From JAPKZH01 sp964537875 (lineage in GTDB: Bacteria > Acidobacteriota > Aminicenantia > Aminicenantales > UBA4085): a stretch of DNA of 64,000 nucleotides. Positions within the stretch are counted from its first letter, which is position 1; every line of letters starts with the position of its first letter. Position numbers and translations under genes: made by a program. Positions 45,563 through 52,841 of the stretch are shown piece after piece. The notes beneath the pieces were generated by a model. That model was not told the DNA's origin. It saw nothing but the letters and a program-made list of their open reading frames with translations, and did no database searches. Location of the stretch: the NCBI GenBank assembly GCA_964537875.1, contig CAZIDN010000003.1, forward strand, positions 1-64,000, read 5' to 3'.

Positions 45563-46929
45563 GAAACGGCATTCATATGCTCATCATCGACGACGAAGAG
45601 GCCGTGCGGGACTCCATGAGCCAGGTTTTGGTCAAGGAAGGCTATGCGGCCAAAGCAGCCGAGACGGGGCGAGAGGGCATGGCGCTTTTCAGCCAGGAGA
45701 CGTTTGAGGTTGTCTTCCTCGACCTGAGACTCCCCGACATCGACGGTCTCTCCCTGCTCCGCCAGATGAGGGAGGCGAGCCAGGAAACACCGGTCGTCAT
45801 CATCACGGCCTATGGTTCGATCGAATCTGCCGTGGAGGCCATCAAGCTCGGTGCCTTTGAATACCTGGCCAAACCTTTCACGCCCGAGGAGCTTCGCGTC
45901 GTCACAAAAAAAGCCTTGGACAACCGGATGATGATCCTGGAAAACATCCTCCTCCGGCGGGAGCTGAAAGCCCGCCGCGAATTTGATCAGGTCGTGGGCC
46001 AAAGCCAAGCCATGCGAAACGTTCTCGATATCGTCGCCCGGGCCGGCCCTACGGATTCCGCGGTGCTGATCACCGGAGAAAGCGGAACGGGCAAGGAGCT
46101 CGTCGCGCGGGAAATTCATGGTCGCAGTCTCCGCCATTCTCAGCCCTTTGTCACCGTGGATTGCGGCGCCCTCGTCGAGCCGCTGCTCGAAGACGAACTC
46201 TTCGGCCACGCCAAAGGCGCCCTTGCCGGCGCCCGCGAGACCAAGCACGGGCGGTTCGAGCTGGCCAACGGCGGCACGATTTTCTTTAATGAAATTGCTC
46301 ACCTCAGCCTCCCCAGCCAAAGCAAGGTCTTCCGGGCGATCCAGGAACGGGAAGTGACCCGCTTGGGGAGTGCTCGTCCCATCAAAATCGGAATCCGCAT
46401 GATCGCTTCGTCCAGCGCCAACATCGCCCAGGCCGTCAACCACGGAGCCTTCCGCGAAGACCTATTTTACCGTCTGAGCGTCGTGCCCATCTACCTGCCG
46501 CCTCTCAGGGACCGGAAGGAAGACATCCCGCCTCTCGTCGATTATTTCCTTCAGAAATACGGCCGAAGAGCGGCTAAAACCATTTCCGGCGTGTCCAACC
46601 GGGCCATGCTGGCCTTGACCGAATATGACTGGCCGGGCAACATTCGGGAACTGGAGAATACCATCGAGCGGGCCGTCGCTCTCTGCCGGGGCAGCGAGAT
46701 CGAGATGGAGGACATCGTCAGCCACGGAATCAGCATGGGCATCCCGGCGCTGACCTGGGCAGGGGGCCAATTCAAAACTCTGTCCGATATCGAAAGAGAA
46801 TATATCAAAGCCGTCCTTCGCGATCAGGAAGGGAATAGAAGCCGGGCGGCGACGATCCTGGGGATCAACCGGAAAACACTATGGGCAAAGATCAAGAAAT
46901 ATGGCCTGGAAGGGAGGGATTCCAAATGA
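45559..46929 (+). CDS. NtrC-like response regulator with degenerate sigma-54 motifs
   Basis: 456 residues: receiver (LIIDDEEAV, acceptor Asp in VFLDLRLPD, KPFTPEE), AAA+ domain and Fis-type helix-turn-helix (GNRSRAATILGINRKTLWAKIKKYG). Walker A GESGTGKE is intact. The sigma-54 contact loop, normally GAFTGA, reads GALAGA, and Walker B, normally LFLDE, reads IFFNE. Both changes argue against normal sigma-54 activation; some NtrC relatives with a lost loop work with sigma-70 polymerase. It may control the hydrogenase genes beside it. Otherwise of normal length. Confidence 0.93.
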   Translation: MRNGIHMLIIDDEEAVRDSMSQVLVKEGYAAKAAETGREGMALFSQETFEVVFLDLRLPDIDGLSLLRQMREASQETPVVIITAYGSIESAVEAIKLGAFEYLAKPFTPEELRVVTKKALDNRMMILENILLRRELKARREFDQVVGQSQAMRNVLDIVARAGPTDSAVLITGESGTGKELVAREIHGRSLRHSQPFVTVDCGALVEPLLEDELFGHAKGALAGARETKHGRFELANGGTIFFNEIAHLSLPSQSKVFRAIQEREVTRLGSARPIKIGIRMIASSSANIAQAVNHGAFREDLFYRLSVVPIYLPPLRDRKEDIPPLVDYFLQKYGRRAAKTISGVSNRAMLALTEYDWPGNIRELENTIERAVALCRGSEIEMEDIVSHGISMGIPALTWAGGQFKTLSDIEREYIKAVLRDQEGNRSRAATILGINRKTLWAKIKKYGLEGRDSK

Positions 46930-47333
46930 CAAAAAAACCGTCAAAAATCCTGGTGATCGATGACGACCCGGATTTTGTTGAAGCGGTCACCGTGATTCTG
47001 GTCTCGGGCTCGCACGAAGTTACCACAGCCTCTGATCCGGCGGAAGGGAAAAAAAAGATCCTGTCCGAAAAACCGGACCTTGTTCTTCTGGACATCATGA
47101 TGGACAGTCTTTTCGACGGCTATTCTTTCTGTCACGCCGTCAAAACCTCGAAAGAATTCGAGAGTGTCAGGAACACGCCGATCATTTTCGTTTCGGCCGT
47201 CAAAGAAATCGCGGGCTCCCGATTCGGATTTAAGGGCGATGAGCAGGGAATGGCCGGGCCGGATGATTACATCGATAAGCCGGTCAAACCGGCGGAGCTT
47301 TTGGCCAGGATCGACAAGCTGTTGAGAAAGTGA
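46926..47333 (+). CDS. Single-domain response regulator
   Basis: 135 residues from ATG 46926, overlapping the previous stop (ATGA); a longer frame from 46881 is a read-through of the regulator gene. One receiver domain: VIDDDPDF, acceptor Asp in LLDIMMDSLFDGYSF, Ser in IFVSAVKE and Lys in DKPVKP. The loop after the acceptor Asp is somewhat long. No output domain. Likely part of a relay with the kinase before it or the receiver-kinase hybrid after it. Confidence 0.9.
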   Translation: MTKKPSKILVIDDDPDFVEAVTVILVSGSHEVTTASDPAEGKKKILSEKPDLVLLDIMMDSLFDGYSFCHAVKTSKEFESVRNTPIIFVSAVKEIAGSRFGFKGDEQGMAGPDDYIDKPVKPAELLARIDKLLRK

Positions 47334-47400
47334 TCCGGGCCGGGTTTCGGGCGGAAAAGCCCTCAGCCCTGCTCGGATAGTGCCAGGAGGCACTCTAGTC

Positions 47401-48516
47401 ATGCCGGAACCCTTGGTCTTAATCATTGACGATGAAGAGTCCATGCGCGATGCCTGCGCCCAGATTCTCCTAAAGAACAAGTATCGCACCGAGGCCGCCG
47501 GCGACGGAGCCTCGGGGCTTCAGAAAATCCGGGATCTTCGGCCGGACGCCGTCATCGTCGACCTCAAGATGCCGGGAACCAGCGGGTTCGAGGTCCTGGA
47601 ACATCTCCGGCTTTTCGATCCCCAGGTCGCGGCGATCGTCATCACCGGCTACGCGACCGTCGATTCGGCCGTTGAGGCGATGAAAAAAGGAGCCTACGAC
47701 TTTCTTCCCAAGCCGTTCACTCCGGAAGAATTGCGGCTGATTCTCGCCCGCGCCCTGGAACGCCGGCGACTCGCCCTGGAAGCCGACGCCCTGCGACGAG
47801 AAAAAAAGCTGCTGGAGGAGAACATCATCACCATGGTCTCCCACCAGCTCCGGAGCCCCCTGGTCGCGATCCAGCAGTACTTCGAGGTCATTCTGTCGGG
47901 GATCGCCGGCGATACGGCGGAGAAGCCAAAAGAGATGATCCGCAGGGCTCGAGAACGCCTTGACGCGCTCCTCAATCTCATCAACGACTGGCTCGATCTT
48001 GCCCGCATCGACAAAGGGAAGCTCGTCGGCAAGCTCGAGCCTCTCAACCTGCGCAGTTTGCTCGAAAAACTCATGGAATTTATGAAACCGCTGGCCAAGG
48101 AATTCGGTGTATCCTTGGAATGGGCCGGCTCACCCGGTCGCACGGCCGAAGCTCTTGGCGACAAGGAGACGCTCGAACAAGTCTTCACGAATCTCATCAG
48201 CAACGCCATCCAATACAACAGACCGCAGGGCCGGGTGGGCATCAGCCTCAGAGAAGACCCGGACTGCCTCGTCGTGGAGATTCAAGACACGGGCATCGGG
48301 ATATCCCAAGAGCACCTCCCGTTGATCTTCGACCAGTTTTTCCAAATCAGCCGGGGCGAATCAAAAAAGATGAAAGGATCGGGACTCGGGCTGGCCATCG
48401 CCAAGAAGATCGTCGAAGCGCACAACGGTCGGATCGAAGTCTCGAGCACGCCCGGAACCGGCAGCACGTTCACGGTTCGGCTTCCGAAGGCTCCACCGGC
48501 AGGGGCGACCGATTGA
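47401..48516 (+). CDS. Hybrid protein: receiver domain followed by histidine kinase
   Basis: 371 residues from ATG 47401; AGGAGG lies 11 bases upstream. Receiver first (LIIDDEESMRDA, DLKMPGTSGFEVL, KPFTPEE), then an H-box MVSHQLRSPLVAIQQY and ATPase motifs (NLISNAIQYN, IQDTGIGISQE, GSGLGLAIAKKI). No membrane segment, so it works in the cytoplasm, with kinase activity probably controlled by phosphorylation of its receiver. Its stop overlaps the TTG start of the hydrogenase protease, linking the regulation genes to hydrogenase maturation. Confidence 0.92.
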   Translation: MPEPLVLIIDDEESMRDACAQILLKNKYRTEAAGDGASGLQKIRDLRPDAVIVDLKMPGTSGFEVLEHLRLFDPQVAAIVITGYATVDSAVEAMKKGAYDFLPKPFTPEELRLILARALERRRLALEADALRREKKLLEENIITMVSHQLRSPLVAIQQYFEVILSGIAGDTAEKPKEMIRRARERLDALLNLINDWLDLARIDKGKLVGKLEPLNLRSLLEKLMEFMKPLAKEFGVSLEWAGSPGRTAEALGDKETLEQVFTNLISNAIQYNRPQGRVGISLREDPDCLVVEIQDTGIGISQEHLPLIFDQFFQISRGESKKMKGSGLGLAIAKKIVEAHNGRIEVSSTPGTGSTFTVRLPKAPPAGATD

Positions 48517-49007
48517 AAATTCTCGTTTTAGGTCTGGGTAACGATTTCTATGGCGATGACGGAGTCGGACTCGAGGTCGTCCGAAGATTAAAGAAAGAAT
48601 GGGTCGCCGCCCATCATCGACCGGCGACGGCCTGCCCGGTGGAATTCGTGGAAAGTCTGCTGACGGGAATCGCTCTCTTAGATGTGATCGTCGGCTACGA
48701 CGCGCTCGTGATCGTCGATACGATCTTCAAGCCCGACCCCGTCACAGGACGCGTTCGTTTCCTCGAAGCAAAGGATGTGCGGGATATTCCCGGGCCCTCC
48801 CCCCACTATGTCTCCATCCCTCAGACATTGACGATCGGGAGGCAACTGGGTCTCAAGATGCCTGGCGTTGTCAAAATCATCGCCGTCGAGGCGAAGCCTC
48901 TCTATCATCTGAACGAGGATCTCAGCGAGGACATGAAGCGCCGCCTTCCGGACATCATCGGCGCAACAAAGGACGTCCTCTCGAATTTAGACGCGCTTTC
49001 CGATTGA
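48513..49007 (+). CDS. [NiFe] hydrogenase maturation endopeptidase
   Basis: 164 residues from TTG 48513 (TTGA overlap with the kinase stop); the long upstream frame is shadow. Signature LVLGLGNDFYGDDGVGLEVV gives the G-GN-DDG motif, with nickel-sensing acidic and His residues in DTIFKPD and SPHYVSIP. It belongs to the HyaD/HybD/HycI family that removes the C-terminal tail of the large subunit after nickel insertion. The only large subunit in the window, MvhA, carries such a tail. Confidence 0.93.
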   Translation: MKILVLGLGNDFYGDDGVGLEVVRRLKKEWVAAHHRPATACPVEFVESLLTGIALLDVIVGYDALVIVDTIFKPDPVTGRVRFLEAKDVRDIPGPSPHYVSIPQTLTIGRQLGLKMPGVVKIIAVEAKPLYHLNEDLSEDMKRRLPDIIGATKDVLSNLDALSD

Positions 49008-49102
49008 GGGGTCCCGTTTTTCCCGCGCCTGTCCTCCCCCGTTGCAGGCCGTTCCTCGATGATCAGAAAGACGACTCGGCGTTCAATGATAAGAAAGGAA
49101 TA

Positions 49103-49546
49103 TCAGAGATACTTGCCCTGAATATAATCTTGGAGATGACCGATGGTAATTTTGTGCTCGGAGATGACTGATTTGACGACATCTCCGATGGAAATCAGGC
49201 CGACCAATTTCCCCTTCTCAATGACCGGCAAATGCCGGATACGTTTTTTCGTCATGAGGGCCATGCATTCCTCAGCGGGCGTTTCGAGGCCGACACAATA
49301 GACCTGGCAGGTCATGATCTCCTTGACAGGAGTGTCCAGTGACGATTTGCCTTTGAGGATCACTTTTCTCGCATAATCCCGTTCCGAAAGGATGCCCGCC
49401 ACCTGGTTCTTATACATCACCGCGAGCGCGCCGATTTTTTTATCCGACATAAGCTTGAGGGCATCGATTACTTTGGCTTCCGGCGAAATGGTCCAGACCT
49501 CCGATCCTTTTTCTTTGAGCATGTCTTTAACGGTATGCATTTCCAC
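49103..49546 (-). CDS. CBS-pair domain protein
   Basis: 147 residues with two CBS motifs: MLKEKGSEVWTISPEAKVIDALKLMSDKKIGALAV...GILSERDYARKVIL and IMTCQVYCVGLETPAEECMALMTKKRIRHLPVIEKGKLVGLISIGDVVK. Such stand-alone pairs bind adenosine nucleotides and act as energy sensors. AGGTGG-like site before the ATG. It faces the protease gene tail-to-tail and has no clear partner. Confidence 0.93.
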   Translation of the reverse strand: MEMHTVKDMLKEKGSEVWTISPEAKVIDALKLMSDKKIGALAVMYKNQVAGILSERDYARKVILKGKSSLDTPVKEIMTCQVYCVGLETPAEECMALMTKKRIRHLPVIEKGKLVGLISIGDVVKSVISEHKITIGHLQDYIQGKYL

Positions 49547-49710
49547 CTCGTCCTTTACAAATTTTCATTCTAACAAATAGGCAGATAAAATCTGCATATT
49601 TTGTCTCTTAATCCAGACACGATTCTTATATCTCAATTCGCAATAAAAGTCAATCATTTTGGGAAAGCATCTTCGTTTGTATGATTTTCTATCGGCGTCG
49701 GAATCGCCCC

Positions 49711-49954
49711 CAGCCCCCTGAGGAACCAGTCCCGTCGGGCACTCTTGGAGGGAAACCCTTATTCTGGGTTTCCCTCCAACGCTCGCTTCGCTCTCTGCCT
49801 CCTTTCCAAGGAGCATTTGACGATGAATTCATGGGAGGATGCTCCTTGGAGGGGTGGCAGGGCGGGCGGGTATTCCCGCCGCTCGTTGGAGGGGGACCCT
49901 GTGAAAGGGTCCTCCTCCAAGAGTGTCCGGGGCCCCCCTCCGCTATGGGGGCTT
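49711..49954 (+). repeat. Modular hairpin repeat, full copy with flanks
   Basis: Core 49739-49927 starts CACTCTTGGAGG and ends CCTCCAAGAGTG, a 12-bp terminal inverted repeat. Inside are four hairpins: GGGAAACCC/GGGTTTCCC, CCAAGGAGCAT/ATGCTCCTTGG, GGCGGG/CCCGCC and GGGGGACCC/GGGTCCTCC. Flanks 49711-49738 and 49929-49954 recur inverted at 58343-58433 without the core. The remaining bases of 49547-50041 contain no supported gene. Confidence 0.85.
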
Positions 49955-50041
49955 CAGGGGCGATTCCAACGCCTCTTTGAAATCGCCTATTTAGAGAGAT
50001 GTTCCTCTTTTAGCATCCTCGCGACGCGGGAAAAAAGCGAC

Positions 50042-50698
50042 TTAGAAAGCTGGCGGTCGACTCCGGCTTCGCCATCGATCAACGATCTTTCTGAGTTCGT
50101 GGGCGGCGGCTTCCGGGTCCGGCGCAGAGCAGATGGCGGAGACGACGGCGATGCCGTCGGCGCCTGCCTCCATGACCGCGGCGGCATTGGACGAGTTGAT
50201 GCCGCCGATAGCGACCAGCCTATGGCGCGAACGCGAACGCAGCAAGCGCAATCCATGAAGCCCCCACGCCGTCACGAGGTCGGTTTTTGTCGGCGTCGTG
50301 AAAATGGGGCTGACGCCGAGATAATCGACTTCCAAGTGATCGGCGGCGGCCTGTTCCGGCGTCTCGACGGAGAGGCCGATGACCGCATCCGGACCCAATA
50401 ATTTTCTCGCTTCGCCCGGAGGGATATCGGTCTGCCCTAAATGGACGCCGGCAGCCCCGACCGCGAGAGCGACATCGAGGCGGTCGTTGATGATCAGGGG
50501 CACACCGAATGACTGTAGGACTTTTTGGATGCGCCGGGCAATGTCTATGTACTCTGGGATGGGGCGGGATTTCTCGCGCAATTGGACAACGGAAACGCCG
50601 CCGCGGACGGCCGCCTCGACGACCCATTCGAGCGACCGCCCCAGCGACAGGCCTTGATCGGTCACCAGGTAAAGGCTGAAATCGGGGATTTTTTTCAC
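50042..50698 (-). CDS. thiE: Thiamine-phosphate synthase
   Basis: 218 residues. The (beta/alpha)8 enzyme is recognised by LYLVTDQG, VSVVQLREK, IINDRLDVALAVGAAGVHLGQTDIP, IGLSVETPEQA, YLGVSPIF and AIGGINSSNAA. It joins the hydroxymethylpyrimidine diphosphate and thiazole phosphate units. It overlaps thiM by four bases and is co-transcribed with it from the riboswitch-controlled promoter. No thiC or thiD lies in the window. Confidence 0.96.
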   Translation of the reverse strand: MKKIPDFSLYLVTDQGLSLGRSLEWVVEAAVRGGVSVVQLREKSRPIPEYIDIARRIQKVLQSFGVPLIINDRLDVALAVGAAGVHLGQTDIPPGEARKLLGPDAVIGLSVETPEQAAADHLEVDYLGVSPIFTTPTKTDLVTAWGLHGLRLLRSRSRHRLVAIGGINSSNAAAVMEAGADGIAVVSAICSAPDPEAAAHELRKIVDRWRSRSRPPAF

Positions 50699-51498
50699 GC
50701 CGGCTCTATTCTCAGACGGCTGCGGATATCCTCTTCGCTGAGCCTGTAAAGGGCATCGAGAAAATGCGTTTGAAAGCTGGCCGGTCCCCGCGACTGCTCA
50801 GCCGCCATCTCTCCGGCCATCCCCATGACGGCCATGGCGTGCGCCGCCGCTTCATAGGGAGAGGGATTGACGGCCGCGAATGCGCCCGTGAGGGCGGAGG
50901 CCGTGCAGCCGAGGCCTGTCACCCGAGGCATCATGGGATGACCGTTGGCCACACGGACAAGCCGATCCCCGCTGAAAATCAGATCCACGGCCCCGCTCAC
51001 GCTCACGACGCAGGCGTGCTTTTTGGAGAGCCCTTGGGCGGCTTCGGCAGCCGCATCGGCCGCATGCCGGCTGTCGACGCCCTTTGTTTCGGATTCGGTA
51101 TAATAAAGCGCCCTGATCTCCGAGGCATTACCCCGGACGATCGCGGGAGGTGTTTCCTTGAGGATCTGGAAAGCCGTCTCGGTCCTGAAGCGCGTCGCGC
51201 CCGCGCCGACGGGGTCGAGCACGATGGGGATGCCGCGTCGGCGCGCCTCAGAAGCCGCTTTGAGCATGGCCGCGATCCAGGGCGCGCTGAGGGTTCCGAT
51301 ATTGATGACGAGCGCCTTGGCCAGGCGGACCATGTCTTCGACTTCTTCGGCGGCATGGGCCATGACCGGCGAAGCGCCGATGGCCAGCAGGGCGTTGGCC
51401 GTCGTGTTCATTACCACATAGTTCGTGATGTTATGGACGAGGGGGGCTTCCTTTCGGATCCGCTGCACATCGTTCCAAACGTCTTCGGGCTTGAACAT
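50695..51498 (-). CDS. thiM: Hydroxyethylthiazole kinase
   Basis: 267 residues from ATG 51498 (GGGGAGGT upstream); the longer start at 51540 would lie inside the riboswitch terminator and is rejected. Conserved motifs: PLVHNITNYVVMNTTANALLAIGASPVMAHA, VLDPVGAGATRFR, RGNASEI and VTGLGCTASAL near the ATP site. It phosphorylates salvaged thiazole alcohol, supplying ThiE. Expression is controlled by the TPP riboswitch and terminator directly upstream. Confidence 0.96.
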   Translation of the reverse strand: MFKPEDVWNDVQRIRKEAPLVHNITNYVVMNTTANALLAIGASPVMAHAAEEVEDMVRLAKALVINIGTLSAPWIAAMLKAASEARRRGIPIVLDPVGAGATRFRTETAFQILKETPPAIVRGNASEIRALYYTESETKGVDSRHAADAAAEAAQGLSKKHACVVSVSGAVDLIFSGDRLVRVANGHPMMPRVTGLGCTASALTGAFAAVNPSPYEAAAHAMAVMGMAGEMAAEQSRGPASFQTHFLDALYRLSEEDIRSRLRIEPA

Positions 51499-51514
51499 GG
51501 CCGACCTCCCCTCA

Positions 51515-51555
51515 ATAAAAAAGCCGCTTTCCCGGGCCATCGCCGGGGAAAACGG
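51515..51555 (-). terminator. Riboswitch expression-platform terminator
   Basis: On the minus strand GCCGTTTTCCCCGG pairs with CCCGGGAAAGCGGC around a small loop and is followed by six T, 17 bases before thiM. An upstream CCGTTTCC/GGAAAACGG pairing can compete with it, as in transcriptional TPP switches. Confidence 0.85.
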
Positions 51556-51576
51556 CCTTCTGGAAACGGCTCTTTC

Positions 51577-51656
51577 CGTTTTCCTCCGCCGGCATGACCC
51601 AGGTCAGTTACTCAGGGTTTGTTCTCAGCCTCGCGCCAGGCGCTTGAGGCACCCCT
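51577..51656 (-). promoter_or_regulatory. TPP riboswitch aptamer (THI element)
   Basis: Minus-strand landmarks in order: GGGGTGCC, GGCTGAGAA, CCCTGA, ACCTGGGTCATGCCGGCG and GGAGG, the conserved core of thiamine pyrophosphate aptamers. High TPP should favour the terminator at 51515 and shut off thiM-thiE. Confidence 0.93.
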
Positions 51657-51690
51657 AAACGGAATATGTTCGTTTAAAAGCGAATGATAT

Positions 51691-52263
51691 TTACTTTTTC
51701 TTCATCGGGCAGTCTTTGGCCATGGGGCAGCCCTCTTCCCCTGCGCCCGTCTTGGCGGCGTCTCCGCTTTTGCCCATCGTGCAGCACTTGCCCTCTTTCA
51801 TCATCGCCGCGTGCTCCTGGAGCTTCTTCACGCTCTCGGGATTCTTCGAGGTCATGGTGATTACGACGCCGTCTTTCGTGTTCTCGAACTTTCTCTCCAC
51901 GTCCTTCAGCATCATCGGGCAGTTTTCCATGGCGCCGGCCATCTTTTCGCCGGGCTTCATCTGCATCTGCTGGCCGTGCATGCCGCCGCCCATATGCATC
52001 CCTTGACCCATGGGCTTCGTCACGTCTTTCTTGGCCAGATATTTGTCCGGTTCCTTGGAAAAGGCGGTCTTGCAGCCCTCGCTACAGAAATAATAGGTCG
52101 TGCCTTTGTAATCATAGATATATTTGGCGTCGGCGATTTTGACCGACATGCCGCAGACCGGGTCTTTGGCCGTGTCGTCGGCCTTCTGCTGGGCTACCCC
52201 GGCCATGACGGCGATAAAGGCCACCGCCAGCAACAAAGAAAAAATCTTCAGATACTTGGACAT
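51691..52263 (-). CDS. Exported YHS-domain, methionine-rich protein (probable copper binder)
   Basis: 190 residues from ATG 52263 (CGGAGGT upstream). Signal peptide FSLLLAVAFIAVMAGVA, then a YHS domain (KDPVCGMSVKIADAKYIYDYKG...YYFCSEGCKTAF), then a Met/His-rich linker (GQGMHMGGGMHGQQMQM) and a C-terminal part ending in GCPMAKDCPMKKK. Cys and Met clusters and the nearby copA and csoR genes suggest binding of Cu(I) outside the cell membrane. The exact function of YHS proteins is unclear. Confidence 0.85.
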   Translation of the reverse strand: MSKYLKIFSLLLAVAFIAVMAGVAQQKADDTAKDPVCGMSVKIADAKYIYDYKGTTYYFCSEGCKTAFSKEPDKYLAKKDVTKPMGQGMHMGGGMHGQQMQMKPGEKMAGAMENCPMMLKDVERKFENTKDGVVITMTSKNPESVKKLQEHAAMMKEGKCCTMGKSGDAAKTGAGEEGCPMAKDCPMKKK

Positions 52264-52497
52264 TGAGAACCTCCGTTCTTCGAGTATTCGTCGTCGGATC
52301 TTTCTATGGAACAGGGCCAAACGGGCAAATCCGACCCTCCTATTTTACTGAATTTATAAAAATAATCAAGATGGGCCTCCAAATTTCCATTAGGCAAGCC
52401 CGACGGGTCCTGTCCCGGTTCACCCCCGGCGCCCCTCGCGGACCATCTTGTTCATTTCCAAGCACTTATTACCAAGGCACAAAACGCTCGGGTCGGC

Positions 52498-52533
52498 GGG
52501 GGGCCCCCGAACCGTGCCACCCGTCGGGCATCG
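52498..52533. repeat. Flank block of modular repeat, copy at 52.5 kb
   Basis: GGGGGGCCCCCGAACC...CACCCGTCGGG matches 29530-29565 with about four differences in 36 bases. No gene is supported in 52264-52748. Confidence 0.75.
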
Positions 52534-52603
52534 ACTCTATCTATCTTCATTAATATTATTCGGCAATCAATAATAGTGGATCATAATGACAATTTTGGGA
52601 TGG

Positions 52604-52749
52604 ACGCTCTTGCGGGGAAATCCTCTTTAGGGGTTTCGCCCAGCGATCGTCTTGCTCCCTACCCTCTCTCCATGGAGCATCGGGCGTTGAATTCGTCAGG
52701 AATACACTGGGGGGTGGTGGCAGGGCGGGAAGGTATCTCCGCCGCCCGT
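52604..52749 (+). repeat. Degenerate core of modular hairpin repeat
   Basis: Aligns in order with 49739-49895: CTCTTG..GGGGAAA..TTTCGCCC, the CATGGAGCAT block, GTGGCAGGGCGGG and CCGCCGCCCGTCAG. It is clearly related but decayed. It abuts the stop codon of the small membrane peptide gene. Confidence 0.65.
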
Positions 52750-52841
52750 CAGCTCTTCTTTTTTTTGGATAGGAAAAAATACCAGTTGACGAAAACGACC
52801 AGGGCTAAACCCGCGACCGTTACGATCATTTTTGCCGTCAT
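52749..52841 (-). CDS. 30-residue membrane peptide coupled to copA
   Basis: The frame begins at ATG 52841, overlapping the copA stop (ATGA) with GGGAGG upstream, and encodes one hydrophobic helix (MIVTVAGLALVVFVNWYFFL) followed by SKKKKS. Translational coupling and the positive tail after the helix suggest a real gene. The sequence looks like the membrane-anchor start of cupredoxin-type proteins often found beside CopA, so it may be a truncated version cut off by the repeat that begins at its stop codon. It is shorter than usual gene-finder limits. A functional small copper-ATPase partner is the alternative. Confidence 0.6.
   Translation of the reverse strand: MTAKMIVTVAGLALVVFVNWYFFLSKKKKS

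Noticed and set aside
49580..50041. Possible CRISPR array or phage remnant from repeated short blocks
   Set aside because: Repeats are hairpins of one element, not regular direct repeats with spacers; no cas or phage genes are seen.
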